Part shown: piece after piece, positions 7,496-16,821 of the stretch
Numbering within the stretch: position 1 is the first letter of the stretch
Layout: every line of letters begins with the position of its first letter
NCBI RefSeq assembly: GCF_000308055.1
Contig: NZ_CAGY01000007.1
Location: forward strand, 62,001 to 126,000
DNA from: Actinomyces sp. ph3
GTDB taxonomy: Bacteria; Actinomycetota; Actinomycetes; Actinomycetales; Actinomycetaceae
Reading direction: 5' to 3'
Length of the DNA: 64,000 bases
Translations under genes and position numbers: made by a program
Notes under the pieces: generated by a model
The model's database searches: none
What the model was told of the DNA's origin: nothing
What the model saw: only the letters and a program-made list of their open reading frames with translations

Positions 7496-9460
7496 ATGAC
7501 TCAGACCCTAAACTACCGTCCTCAAGACGATTTCTACCGCTTCATCAACGGCCAATGGCTTGCCACTCACAAGATTCCTGCAGATCGCCCGATGGACGGT
7601 ATCTTCAACCAGCTCCACGATCAATCAGAGCTGTGGGAAAAAGAGATTGCCGAGGATGCAAGCTCAGGCAAGATCTCAGGACACAATGCAGAACTCATTG
7701 CCCATCTCTATGGCACCTTCATGGATGAAGACGCTGTCGAGGCCGCAGGCTACTCCCCTATTGCAGGAAAGCTTGAGCGCCTGCGCAGCGTGAGCACGCA
7801 CCTCGAACTCGCATGTCTGATGGGGACTTTCCGCTACGAAGGAATTGGCGGCCTCTTCGGGAGCTATGTCGGCACCGATGCCCACAATTCCAGCCAACAC
7901 CAATTGGATATCTATCAAAGCGGTATTTCACTTCCCGACGAGGCCTACTACCGCGAGGAGCAGCATCGCCCGATCCTCAAGGCCTGGGAAACCTACGTTG
8001 CTACCCTCTTCACCCTTGTCGGAATTGATGAGGAGCAGGCGAGCGAACATGCACACGCGGTCAAAGAACTCGAGACACAGATTGCCTCCTTCCATCGCGA
8101 TGCAGTCTCCAACCGTGACCCTCTCTTAGCTGATCACCCCATGACGTGGAAGGAACTGTGCAGCTCCTATCCGTCATTCCCTTGGGATGAATGGGCTGCG
8201 TCCGCGCATCTTCCTATTAATAAGGTCGATACCCTAAACGTCTCCCAGCCAGACTTCCTGGAACAGGCAACCCAGCTCTGGGCTCAAACGGATCTTGAAA
8301 CGCTGAAGTTGTGGATGGCACATTCGCTCATCGACGAATACGCGATGCTGCTGTCGAGTGAGTTTATTGAGGCATCTTTTAACTTCCACGGTCGAGCTCT
8401 TTCAGGGACCGAGGAACTTCGCCCTCGCTGGAAGCGTGGACTCTCCCTGGTATCTTCCCTCCTCGGCGAGGCCATGGGTGAAATTTGGGTCTCGCGCCAC
8501 TTCCCTCCTGAAAACAAGGCCATCATGGATGAGCTTGTCCATTCTCTCCTTGAGGCCTATCACAATGCCCTGTCCACATGCGACTGGATGGGTGAAGAGA
8601 CCCGAGCTGCAGCTCTTAAGAAACTCTCCACTTTCACCCCGAAGATTGGCTACCCCGACCGTTGGATCGACTACTCTCCGCTGAAGGTCGAGTCTCTTTC
8701 CCTTGTTGATACTGTCGAGGCCGCGACTAGGTTCCACGTTCAACGCCGCTGGGATAAGTTGGGCGGCCCCGTCGATCGCAGTGAATGGCATATGACACCT
8801 CAAACGGTCAATGCCTACTACGACCCGACGATGAACGAAATTGTTTTCCCCGCGGCGATCCTTCAAGCGCCCTTCTTTGATCCAAAGGCCGACGACGCTT
8901 CAAATTTCGGTGCAATCGGTGCGATTATCGGTCATGAAATCGGCCATGGCTTCGATGACCAAGGTTCGCGTTTCGATGCAGAGGGAAATCTGGAGAACTG
9001 GTGGACTGAGGAGGATCGCGCTCGTTTCGAAGAACGCACAAAGCGCCTGATCGAACAATACGATGCGCTTACCCCGCGTGATCTTGAGGGCGAGGAGCCG
9101 CCACTCCACGTCAATGGGGCACTGACTCTGGGTGAAAACATTGGAGATCTCGCCGGCCTTTCTATTGCTTGGCAGGCCTACGTCTCTCGCTTGAAGGAAA
9201 AGGGAGAGACACCGCAAACTGCCCCTGCGATCGATGGACTAACGGCAGCTCAACGCTTCTTCACTTCTTGGGCACGCGGCTGGAGGACCGCTATCCGTCG
9301 CGAATTCGCCAAACAGCTCCTGAGCATTGACCCGCACTCCCCCGCCGAATTCCGTTGCAATCAAGTTGTCGCGAACATGGATTCCTTTGCCGAGGCCTAT
9401 GATCTGGCTCCCGATGACGCGCTGTGGATCGCCCCCAATGAACGCGTTCGTATTTGGTAG
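7496..9460 (+). CDS. pepO: M13 family zinc endopeptidase (neprilysin/PepO-like)
   Basis: A 654-residue M13 peptidase. The zinc site HEIGH (480-484) sits in IIGHEIGHGFDDQG, and the third ligand E547 is in GENIGDLAGL, as in neprilysin and PepO. Usual family features are present: NAYYDP and the C-terminal RVW-type end (here RIW). No signal peptide or membrane anchor is visible, so it is probably cytoplasmic and acts on short peptides. The ATG at 7496 has no ribosome site and looks leaderless. The aminopeptidase and oligopeptide transporter downstream suggest a role in peptide nutrition. Confidence 0.9.
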   Translation: MTQTLNYRPQDDFYRFINGQWLATHKIPADRPMDGIFNQLHDQSELWEKEIAEDASSGKISGHNAELIAHLYGTFMDEDAVEAAGYSPIAGKLERLRSVSTHLELACLMGTFRYEGIGGLFGSYVGTDAHNSSQHQLDIYQSGISLPDEAYYREEQHRPILKAWETYVATLFTLVGIDEEQASEHAHAVKELETQIASFHRDAVSNRDPLLADHPMTWKELCSSYPSFPWDEWAASAHLPINKVDTLNVSQPDFLEQATQLWAQTDLETLKLWMAHSLIDEYAMLLSSEFIEASFNFHGRALSGTEELRPRWKRGLSLVSSLLGEAMGEIWVSRHFPPENKAIMDELVHSLLEAYHNALSTCDWMGEETRAAALKKLSTFTPKIGYPDRWIDYSPLKVESLSLVDTVEAATRFHVQRRWDKLGGPVDRSEWHMTPQTVNAYYDPTMNEIVFPAAILQAPFFDPKADDASNFGAIGAIIGHEIGHGFDDQGSRFDAEGNLENWWTEEDRARFEERTKRLIEQYDALTPRDLEGEEPPLHVNGALTLGENIGDLAGLSIAWQAYVSRLKEKGETPQTAPAIDGLTAAQRFFTSWARGWRTAIRREFAKQLLSIDPHSPAEFRCNQVVANMDSFAEAYDLAPDDALWIAPNERVRIW

Positions 9461-9604
9461 CCCGGACAACTGAGTTTTCATTTCGTCACAACAATGCCAC
9501 AGATGGCGCGGCAAGGTTCGCACCATCGGCTTAAACATGCAAAAATAAACACGTTTACGCGCAGCATGCGCGTGTGAATCGTCAACACAATTGGAAGGTA
9601 CGCA

Positions 9605-12163
9605 ATGCCTGGCCTGAACCTGACGCGCGAAGAAGCACAGCAGCGCGCAGCAGTGATCTCAGTTGATCACTACGACGTCGAACTCGACCTTACTCGCGGA
9701 GACAGGGACTTCCTTTCTCGCACCACCGTTACCTTCAGCGCTACTGAGGGCGAGGCGACCTTCGCTGATCTAGTCTCGAATAACGTTCATTCGATCGTTC
9801 TCAACGGCGAAACTTTGGACCCGGTGATCCACCAGGACAACCGCATTGCCCTTCCTCCCCTTGCGGCCCACAACACCTTGACTGTCGAGGCTGACTGCCA
9901 GTACATGCACACCGGCGAAGGTCTTCACCGCTTCGTGGACCCCGCGGATTCACAGGCCTACTGCTACTCGCAGTTTGAGGTGCCTGATGCCCGCCGTGTC
10001 TTTACGACTTTCGAGCAGCCCGACCTCAAGGCGACCTTTACTTTCACGGTGACCGTTCCTGCAGGCTGGAAGGTCTTCTCAAACTCGGCTACCCCCGAGC
10101 CTGAGGTTCACGAGGATCGCTGGACGTATCGTTTCGAAGAAACCGAGCGCATCTCCACCTACATCACTGCGATTATTGCTGGCCCCTACCAGGGCGTTAC
10201 CGATTCCCTGGTCTCCAGTGATGGCCGCACGATTCCTCTCGGCGTATGGTGCCGCGCATCCCTCATCGACTCCTTGGATTCTGATCGCATCCTCGAAATC
10301 ACCCGCCAGGGATTCTCCTTCTTCGAGGCCGCTTACGGTATTCCTTACCCCTTCAAGACCTACGACCAGATCTTCGTCCCCGAATACAACGCGGGTGCGA
10401 TGGAAAACGCCGGCTGTGTCACTTTCCGCGACCAGTACATTTTCCGTACCCGTCCTACGACTGCTGACTTGGAAGCTCGTGCCAATACGATCCTCCACGA
10501 GTTGGCACACATGTGGTTCGGCGATCTGGTCACCATGAAGTGGTGGAACGATCTGTGGCTCAATGAGTCTTTCGCTGAATTCATGAGCCACTTGGCTCTG
10601 GCTGAGGCGACCGAGTACACAGAAGGTTGGACCGGCTTCATGCTCCGCAAGGACTGGGGCATGAACCAGGATCAGCTCCCCACCACTCACCCCATTACCG
10701 CTGAGATCCGCGATCTTGCCGATGTCGAGGTGAACTTCGACGGTATCACCTACGCAAAGGGAGCATCGGTTCTTCGCCAGCTGGTCAGCTATGTCGGTCG
10801 CGAGCACTTCTTCGCAGGCCTGCATGAATACCTGACCAAGCACTCCTACCAGAACGCCACCTTGGCAGATCTTCTTGACGAACTCGAGAAGGCTTCGGGT
10901 CGCGATCTCAAGCAATGGTCGCGAGTTTGGCTGGAAGAAGCAGGCATCACTCTGCTTCGCCCCGAAATCGAGGTCGACGATAACGGTACGATCACCAAGC
11001 TTGCTGTGCTTCAGGAGTCCTTCTCTGAGGGATCTTCTCTTCGTCCTCACCGCTTGATTGTTTCCGGCTACAGCGCAAACGAAGAGGGAACAATCTCTCG
11101 CGTCTTCAGCCAGGAACTTGATGTTGACGGCGCCTCGACCGTTGTCGAAGAAGCTCAGGGAATCGCACGCCCCGATCTCATCCTTATTAACGACCAGGAT
11201 CTGGCCTACGCAAAGGTTCGCCTGGATCCACAGTCTCTTGACTTTGCAATCCGCAATATCTCCCGCTTCGAGGATTCCTTGACTCGCGGTGTCATCATGG
11301 CCTCGGCCTGGGACATGACCCGCGATGGCGAGATGCCCGCACACGACTACCTCACCCTGTTGCTCACCGCGCTGCCTGTTGAGCGCAATGCAACTATGCT
11401 GCGCCTCTACCTGCGTCACCTTGACCAGGCACTGGAGACCTACGTCGCTCCCGCAAAGCGTGCTGCTCTGCAAGAGCGCGTTGCTTCAGGCTTGCTCATT
11501 CTTGCGCGCACCGCGGCTGCACACTCTGACGAACAGCAGCTCTTCGTTCGCCAGCTTGCGCACTGCGCCGTTCTCCCCGAGCACTTCGAGGCCATTCAGG
11601 GACTCTACGATGGAACCCAGACCCTGATGGGCTTGGATCTGGATGTCGACCTGCGCTGGGCTCTCCTCATTGCTCTGGTACGCGGAGGCGTTGCCGGCGA
11701 GGCCAAGATCGCAGCCCTTGAGACCGAGGACGACACGATGACGGGTCACCAGAAGGCCGCCGCAGCGCGAGCCGCCGTTCCCGATCAAGGTGTCAAGCAG
11801 CAGACGTGGGATGCCGTTCTTCGTGACCTGTCTATCCCCAATGACACCCGTTGGGCAATGGTCTCGGGCTTCTGGGCCCAGGCACGAACGAACCCCGAAA
11901 TGTATGTCCCGGTAGTTGCCGACTACTTCGATTCTCTGGAGCAGATCTGGAAGGATCACACCTTCCACATCGCTGAAGATATTGTCACCTTGATGTTCCC
12001 CAAGGCCCTTGCGGGATACGTCCAGGGCATCGATCCGATCGCCAAGGGAAACGAGTGGATCTCCAACCACCGGAATGCATCTGCTGCTTTGGTTCGCCTG
12101 CTTCGCGAGCAGATTTCGACGACGGAGCGCATGCTGAACGCTCAGGCTGCAGACCTGAACTGA
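9605..12163 (+). CDS. pepN: Aminopeptidase N, M1 family
   Basis: An 852-residue M1 metallo-aminopeptidase that removes N-terminal residues from peptides. GAMENAG is the substrate-binding exopeptidase motif. HELAH (298-302) plus E321 in NESFAEF form the HExxH-x18-E zinc site. The C-terminal half is a helical ERAP1-like domain. The start ATG has GGAAGG a few bases upstream. A 144-nt gap with no clear terminator separates it from the M13 peptidase gene, so co-transcription is possible; a strong terminator follows it. Confidence 0.95.
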   Translation: MPGLNLTREEAQQRAAVISVDHYDVELDLTRGDRDFLSRTTVTFSATEGEATFADLVSNNVHSIVLNGETLDPVIHQDNRIALPPLAAHNTLTVEADCQYMHTGEGLHRFVDPADSQAYCYSQFEVPDARRVFTTFEQPDLKATFTFTVTVPAGWKVFSNSATPEPEVHEDRWTYRFEETERISTYITAIIAGPYQGVTDSLVSSDGRTIPLGVWCRASLIDSLDSDRILEITRQGFSFFEAAYGIPYPFKTYDQIFVPEYNAGAMENAGCVTFRDQYIFRTRPTTADLEARANTILHELAHMWFGDLVTMKWWNDLWLNESFAEFMSHLALAEATEYTEGWTGFMLRKDWGMNQDQLPTTHPITAEIRDLADVEVNFDGITYAKGASVLRQLVSYVGREHFFAGLHEYLTKHSYQNATLADLLDELEKASGRDLKQWSRVWLEEAGITLLRPEIEVDDNGTITKLAVLQESFSEGSSLRPHRLIVSGYSANEEGTISRVFSQELDVDGASTVVEEAQGIARPDLILINDQDLAYAKVRLDPQSLDFAIRNISRFEDSLTRGVIMASAWDMTRDGEMPAHDYLTLLLTALPVERNATMLRLYLRHLDQALETYVAPAKRAALQERVASGLLILARTAAAHSDEQQLFVRQLAHCAVLPEHFEAIQGLYDGTQTLMGLDLDVDLRWALLIALVRGGVAGEAKIAALETEDDTMTGHQKAAAARAAVPDQGVKQQTWDAVLRDLSIPNDTRWAMVSGFWAQARTNPEMYVPVVADYFDSLEQIWKDHTFHIAEDIVTLMFPKALAGYVQGIDPIAKGNEWISNHRNASAALVRLLREQISTTERMLNAQAADLN

Positions 12164-12175
12164 TATAAGAGACAT

Positions 12176-12221
12176 AAGCGGGGGGCTGGTTCACACTGAA
12201 CTAGCCCCCCCGCTTTGTTTT
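12176..12221 (+). terminator. Strong intrinsic terminator after pepN
   Basis: A long GC-rich stem (from AAGCGGGGGGCTGGTTCA to TGAACTAGCCCCCCCGCTT) closes a short loop and ends in TTTGTTTTAT. It sits between convergent pepN and an MFS gene and may serve both strands. Confidence 0.85.
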
Positions 12222-12229
12222 ATATGAGT

Positions 12230-13513
12230 TTAGACTTCAAGCTCATCATCGATCATTCCTGTTCCAGCGCCAACAAAGGTCGCTACACCCATGAGCAAAC
12301 CGGTTACAGACATAGCAATCAATGGAATGGTTTGATTCCCAAGCGACTGGAGCAAAAGACCAAAACCGATCGGCCCAACTGCAGCGATGATATAGCCGAT
12401 AGGCTGAACCAAGGCCGACAGATCCGCAGTCACAGCAGCGTCGCGAGAGCGTGCTGGAATGAGCGCCAAAATCAGCGGGAAGGTAAAACCACCGATTGCT
12501 AAGAGCGATACCCAGATCAGTGCGTAACTCCCGGGGAAGGCTGCAAGTCCAATCCACCCGCTGAAGGCGAGAAGACCCAAGAATGCCGCGAGCCACGGAA
12601 TATGCGTTCCAACGGTGTCAATCATGAAGGGAATCACCAGTCCACCAACAACCGCCCACAAATTCACCAGTGCCGCCATGAGAGAAGCAAAGGAAGCAGA
12701 GTACCCAGCATTCATAAGAATTTGAGGAAGGAAGGTAAATTGCACATAGGCGTTGAGTGATTGAAGGCCAAATCCAAGAACCAGAGCAATGGCTGTTCGT
12801 GAGCGATAGATTGGCAACCTCGGGGTCAAAGCTCGCTGAGACTCTTCCCGTTTTTGAGATTCATTGTCTGTGGGTACTTCATGAGCGGCGCGCTCAGCTA
12901 CGCCATCAGGGCGATCCTTACCTGTACGCACAGCAATCCTGATCCAGACCAGACCTGCCAAGAAGGCAAAGACAACCCAAGTTGCCAGAGAATACTGCCA
13001 ATAACTGCCGTCCTTACCAGCAAGCGGAACAGCAAGCGCTGAACCAAAGGCACCGCCGATCAAAAGAAGCGTCCCATAGGCAGTAACAAGCAGTGTCCCT
13101 CTCCCGGCCTCGTGGTACTTAATCCACGCGGGAACCAAGACATTAGCCAGCGCCGGCCCAACCAGAGCAACGACACTGAGGACGCAGAAGAAAGTGAAGT
13201 TCCCAGCCCAGGGACGAAGAAGCAAACCAAGCCCGCTGATGAATGTCCCAAGCGTAAGGATCAGGCTCATCCCCCAGCGCTTCGACATGGGGACAGCCAT
13301 CAGGCCAACACCTGCAAAAACCAAACACGGAAGAGCAGAAAGAACACCCAGAGCACCTGCGCCCGCGTGATAGGCCTGCGAAATATGCCCAAGCAACGGT
13401 CCAATCGATGTTGCCCCGGAACGCATGGTCATACTCATGACGACGATACCGAGGAAGGCAAGAGACGTCGAGACTGCGGCTCTGGAATACGATTTTCGCT
13501 GATCACTCATCAT
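12230..13513 (-). CDS. MFS transporter, CynX/NimT-like
   Basis: A 427-residue protein with about twelve hydrophobic segments and a central charged loop near residues 195-230 between two six-helix halves. The overall pattern fits the CynX/NimT (cyanate or 2-nitroimidazole transporter-like) branch of the major facilitator superfamily. The substrate cannot be told from sequence. Two ATG codons stand in tandem (13513 and 13510), with only a weak GAAGAA-type ribosome site. It reads away from the oligopeptide transporter gene, with 166 nt of shared upstream DNA. Confidence 0.78.
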   Translation of the reverse strand: MMSDQRKSYSRAAVSTSLAFLGIVVMSMTMRSGATSIGPLLGHISQAYHAGAGALGVLSALPCLVFAGVGLMAVPMSKRWGMSLILTLGTFISGLGLLLRPWAGNFTFFCVLSVVALVGPALANVLVPAWIKYHEAGRGTLLVTAYGTLLLIGGAFGSALAVPLAGKDGSYWQYSLATWVVFAFLAGLVWIRIAVRTGKDRPDGVAERAAHEVPTDNESQKREESQRALTPRLPIYRSRTAIALVLGFGLQSLNAYVQFTFLPQILMNAGYSASFASLMAALVNLWAVVGGLVIPFMIDTVGTHIPWLAAFLGLLAFSGWIGLAAFPGSYALIWVSLLAIGGFTFPLILALIPARSRDAAVTADLSALVQPIGYIIAAVGPIGFGLLLQSLGNQTIPLIAMSVTGLLMGVATFVGAGTGMIDDELEV

Positions 13514-13679
13514 CGCTGTGTGTTCTTCATTTCATTATCCCCAGTATTTACGATATTTTCCCAAATTGTGACCATGCATTGAACTTTATTTTCATAAGGA
13601 GATTAGACTTGCAATCACTAGTCTGACCGACTGATGACCGCGCTAGCGGCCACAACGTCAGCACACGGAAAGGATTCAC

Positions 13680-15701
13680 GTGTCTACGCCTACAACGAGC
13701 ACCCGCTCGTCACTGAAGGAATTGACCTTCCGCGGCATTATTATCGGTGGAATTATCACCCTATTGTTTACCGCGGCAAACGTTTACCTCGGATTGAAAG
13801 TCGGATTAACCTTCGCAACCTCGATCCCTGCAGCCGTCATCTCGATGGCAATTCTACGGTTTTTTGCCGATCACACCATCCAAGAAAACAACATCGTCCA
13901 AACGATTGCATCTGCTGCAGGAACTCTCTCCGCAGTGATCTTCATCCTCCCCGGCTTGGTTATTGTCGGCTGGTGGAGCGGTTTCCCCTACTGGACGACA
14001 ATGGCCGTCTGCGCAGTCGGTGGCCTTCTGGGCGTTATGTACTCGATCCCACTGCGTCGCGCGCTGGTGACCGGATCTGATCTTCCCTACCCCGAAGGTG
14101 TTGCGGGAGCCGAGATCCTCAAAGTCGGCGATGCACACGAGAAGTCGAACGACAATACTCTTGGCCTGCACGCAATCATTTGGGGCGCAATCTGCTCCGC
14201 AGTGATGTCTTTGCTGTCCTACATGAAGGTTGCAGCGTCATCGCTTTCCGCGACATTTAAACTCGGCGCCGGCGCAACCTCAATCGGCACTTCCCTGTCG
14301 CTTGCTTTGATCGGCGTTGGACACCTCGTCGGATTGACCGTTGGCATCGCGATGCTCATCGGCATGTTCGTCTCCTACTTCATCCTGATCCCCTACTTCA
14401 GTGCAGGTCAGCTTGATGGCTCCGATGTGTCAGACATCGTGAGTACAGTTTTCTCCAGCCAAGTGCGTTACATCGGTGCCGGCGTCATGGCCGTTGCTGC
14501 GATCTGGACTCTGGTCAAGATCATTTCCCCCATCATCAAGGGAATCCGCGACGCAATGCGCTCCTCGCACACCCGTCACGACGGCGGTGAAGTTCCTCAG
14601 ACCGAACGTGACATCCCGATCACGATCGTCGCACTGGTGATTGTGCTGTCGATGATCCCCGTGGGCGGCCTGCTCTGGCTGTTTACAAACGGAACGGAAA
14701 TCGCGCACAACACTGCAATGCTCATTGCCGTTTCGGTGATCTTCACCCTTCTTGCCGGCCTTCTGGTCGCAGCGGTCTGTGGTTACATGGCCGGCCTCAT
14801 CGGTTCGTCCAATAGCCCCGTATCTGGCGTGGGCATTTTGGTCGTTGTCCTCACAGCGCTGGCAATTGTTGCCGTTCACGGTCACGGCTCCACTGCCGCT
14901 GAGACAACAGCCCTGATTGCCTACACGCTTTTCACCGCCGCGATTGTCTTCTGTATTGCAACGATTTCGAATGATAATCTGCAGGACCTCAAGACCGGTC
15001 AGCTGGTGAACGCAACTCCGTGGAAGCAGCAGGTGGCTTTGGTCATCGGTGTTGTTTTTGGCGCGCTTATCATTCCTCCGGTTTTGAACCTCATGCAGAA
15101 TGCCTTCGGCTTCCAGGGAGCTCCCAATGCTGGTGCTGACGCGCTTGCTGCTCCTCAGGCCTCGCTGATTTCTTCTCTCGCAAAGGGTGTTATCGGTGGA
15201 ACCCAGGACTGGAGTCTGCTGGGTCTAGGCGCCATCATCGGCATTGTCGTCATCATCATCGACGAGGTTTTGAACCTCACGACGAAGCGTCGTCTTGCTC
15301 TGCCGCCTCTGGCAGTGGGCATGGGCATGTACCTGCCCGCCTCGCTGACCATTTTGATCCCCCTCGGCGGCATCATCGGCTTCTTCTACGATCGTTGGTC
15401 TGGCACTCGCAAGGATCCCGAGCGCGCTCGCCGTATGGGAACGCTCTTGGCAACCGGCTTGATCGTCGGCGAGAGCCTCTTTGGCGTGATCTACGCGGGC
15501 ATTGTTGGCGCGACAGGAAGTGAAGAACCACTTGCCGTCGTGGGCGATTCCTTCGCAACGCCGGCAACCTTCATTGGTGCAATCTTCTTCATCGGAAGCA
15601 TTGCCCTCCTCTACCGCTGGATTCGTGGAGTGGTTGCGCGCACGGATAGTGAGCCTACCCTTCCCGAGGCCGGAGCTGAGGAAGCGATCGACGTGCACTG
15701 A
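13680..15701 (+). CDS. OPT family oligopeptide transporter
   Basis: A 673-residue membrane protein with many hydrophobic segments. It has the family N-terminus (LTFRGIIIGGIITLLFTAAN, then VYLGLKVGLTFATSIPAAVI) and the conserved SDLPYPEGVAGAEILK stretch typical of bacterial OPT proteins. Members take up tri- to hexapeptides or metal chelates by proton symport. The start is a GTG at 13680 with AAAGGA just upstream. Together with the two peptidase genes it suggests peptide scavenging; an iron-chelate substrate is an alternative. Confidence 0.88.
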   Translation: MSTPTTSTRSSLKELTFRGIIIGGIITLLFTAANVYLGLKVGLTFATSIPAAVISMAILRFFADHTIQENNIVQTIASAAGTLSAVIFILPGLVIVGWWSGFPYWTTMAVCAVGGLLGVMYSIPLRRALVTGSDLPYPEGVAGAEILKVGDAHEKSNDNTLGLHAIIWGAICSAVMSLLSYMKVAASSLSATFKLGAGATSIGTSLSLALIGVGHLVGLTVGIAMLIGMFVSYFILIPYFSAGQLDGSDVSDIVSTVFSSQVRYIGAGVMAVAAIWTLVKIISPIIKGIRDAMRSSHTRHDGGEVPQTERDIPITIVALVIVLSMIPVGGLLWLFTNGTEIAHNTAMLIAVSVIFTLLAGLLVAAVCGYMAGLIGSSNSPVSGVGILVVVLTALAIVAVHGHGSTAAETTALIAYTLFTAAIVFCIATISNDNLQDLKTGQLVNATPWKQQVALVIGVVFGALIIPPVLNLMQNAFGFQGAPNAGADALAAPQASLISSLAKGVIGGTQDWSLLGLGAIIGIVVIIIDEVLNLTTKRRLALPPLAVGMGMYLPASLTILIPLGGIIGFFYDRWSGTRKDPERARRMGTLLATGLIVGESLFGVIYAGIVGATGSEEPLAVVGDSFATPATFIGAIFFIGSIALLYRWIRGVVARTDSEPTLPEAGAEEAIDVH

Positions 15702-15721
15702 GCGTCGCTCACCTACAGTTT

Positions 15722-15762
15722 GAGGGGAGTCGGATTCAATCCGGCTCCCCTCCTGCTTTATT
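15722..15762 (+). terminator. Intrinsic terminator after the OPT transporter gene
   Basis: The stem GAGGGGAGTCGGATT pairs with AATCCGGCTCCCCTC around a single-base centre, with one T/G mismatch position, followed by a T-rich run. It starts about 20 nt after the stop codon. Confidence 0.75.
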
Positions 15763-15825
15763 CAGCGATTACTCCCAATGACGACTTCTTATCGCCACGC
15801 ATGCGCGTTTAAACTCTTTTCCCAT

Positions 15826-15859
15826 ACAAAAATCCGCTGGATGCTCAAACATCCAGCGG
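15826..15859 (-). terminator. Terminator of the tRNA-Ala transcript
   Basis: A perfect 10-bp stem CCGCTGGATG / CATCCAGCGG is flanked by runs of A and T on both sides, giving ATTTTT on the minus strand just after the tRNA and TCTTTTT on the plus strand. It can work in both directions. Confidence 0.75.
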
Positions 15860-15867
15860 TCTTTTTG

Positions 15868-15940
15868 TGGAGCTAAGGGGATTCGAACCCCTGACCTCTT
15901 CCATGCCATGGAAGCGCGCTACCAACTGCGCCATAGCCCC
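15868..15940 (-). tRNA. tRNA-Ala (anticodon GGC)
   Basis: The 73-nt minus-strand sequence folds into a full cloverleaf: acceptor GGGGCTA/TAGCTCC, D arm GCGC...GCGC, anticodon stem CTTCC/GGAAG with loop ATGGCAT, and T arm AGGGG-TTCGAAT-CCCCT. The loop gives anticodon GGC. The acceptor has the G3-U70 wobble pair that is the identity element for alanine. The CCA end is not encoded. It lies downstream of the phosphatase gene on the same strand. Confidence 0.96.
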
Positions 15941-16041
15941 GTAGGTTCCGGCGATCTCTCGCTCGGACCTGTTAAGAATAGCGGACGATACCCACCAAGG
16001 CAAAATTAAGACGCTGTGCGAGGAGACACATCTGCACTCCC

Positions 16042-16821
16042 CTACGCCCCAAAGACCTCCGGGCGAGCCCCAACATTGTGTGAAGCCAGACGCCAACGGG
16101 CGGCACCCGAAGCACCAGAACCGCCGCCACCGGCAAGGACAAGTTCTGACCAGTGAACATTGTCAACACCGCGAATGCAATCAAAATGACGCGGATCCAA
16201 GCCGATCGTAGACATCACGCCACGCGCGATCGCAGCGCCATGCGAAACGGCAACCAAAGTACCACCTTCGGGAACCTCTGCCGCATGCTCAAGCACGGCC
16301 TCGCGAACGCGATCGCCCACTACACCACCGGGCTCAACACCGGCTCCCGCACTTTCACCCGTCTGACGCCACTCAAGCAGCCACTCGGGGTATTGCTCAG
16401 CAATTTGGTCGAAATCCAAACCTTCAAAAACGCCGTAGGAACGCTCGAGAAGGCGCTTATCGACCGCGATCTCCCCCACTTCGACGCCTAAGGTCTTCAG
16501 CTCCTCAGCCAATGCCTGAGCGGTATTGAATGCACGCTCCAAAGGTGAGGAGACAAGGCGTACAGCCGTTGCTGAAACATAATCGGCGTTCAGACCGCCA
16601 ATTCGACCTCCGCCAGCAAGCCTGCGAGCCAGAACCTGACCGCCCTCGACGGCTTGCTCGCGACCAATAGAGTTCAAAGGAATATCAATGATCCCTTGGA
16701 AACGATGCTCGACGTTGTAGTCGGTCTGTCCATGACGAAGAAAAACAATCCGCCGCGCGCCGCCGATCTGGGAGTACCCAGCCACGGCCTCGGCAGAAAC
16801 GGAAGAAGTATCGATGCTCAT
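16042..16821 (-). CDS. Histidine phosphatase family protein
   Basis: A 259-residue protein of the phosphoglycerate mutase-like phosphatase superfamily. The catalytic RHG motif (FLRHGQTDYN, His30) is followed by a second catalytic His in VAVSHGAAI. Known members include cofactor-dependent phosphoglycerate mutases, alpha-ribazole phosphatases and broad sugar-phosphate phosphatases; the substrate is not determined here. Its ATG overlaps the rsfS stop as ATGA. It closes the rplU-rpmA-obg-proBA-nadD-rsfS run. Confidence 0.85.
   Translation of the reverse strand: MSIDTSSVSAEAVAGYSQIGGARRIVFLRHGQTDYNVEHRFQGIIDIPLNSIGREQAVEGGQVLARRLAGGGRIGGLNADYVSATAVRLVSSPLERAFNTAQALAEELKTLGVEVGEIAVDKRLLERSYGVFEGLDFDQIAEQYPEWLLEWRQTGESAGAGVEPGGVVGDRVREAVLEHAAEVPEGGTLVAVSHGAAIARGVMSTIGLDPRHFDCIRGVDNVHWSELVLAGGGGSGASGAARWRLASHNVGARPEVFGA

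Noticed and set aside
9540-9590. Palindromic ACACG/GCGC patch upstream of pepN as a terminator
   Set aside because: Arms are short and imperfect and no T-run follows.
10079-11473. 464-codon open frame antisense to pepN
   Set aside because: It lies wholly inside a well-supported M1 peptidase gene, shows no family motif, and is explained by GC-biased codon use in the opposite frame.
15868-15940. tRNA-Ala as an integration site
   Set aside because: No integrase and no duplicated tRNA 3' end is visible on either side.
15845-16096. Open frame overlapping tRNA-Ala
   Set aside because: It reads through the tRNA and its hairpin, so it cannot be a sensible gene.
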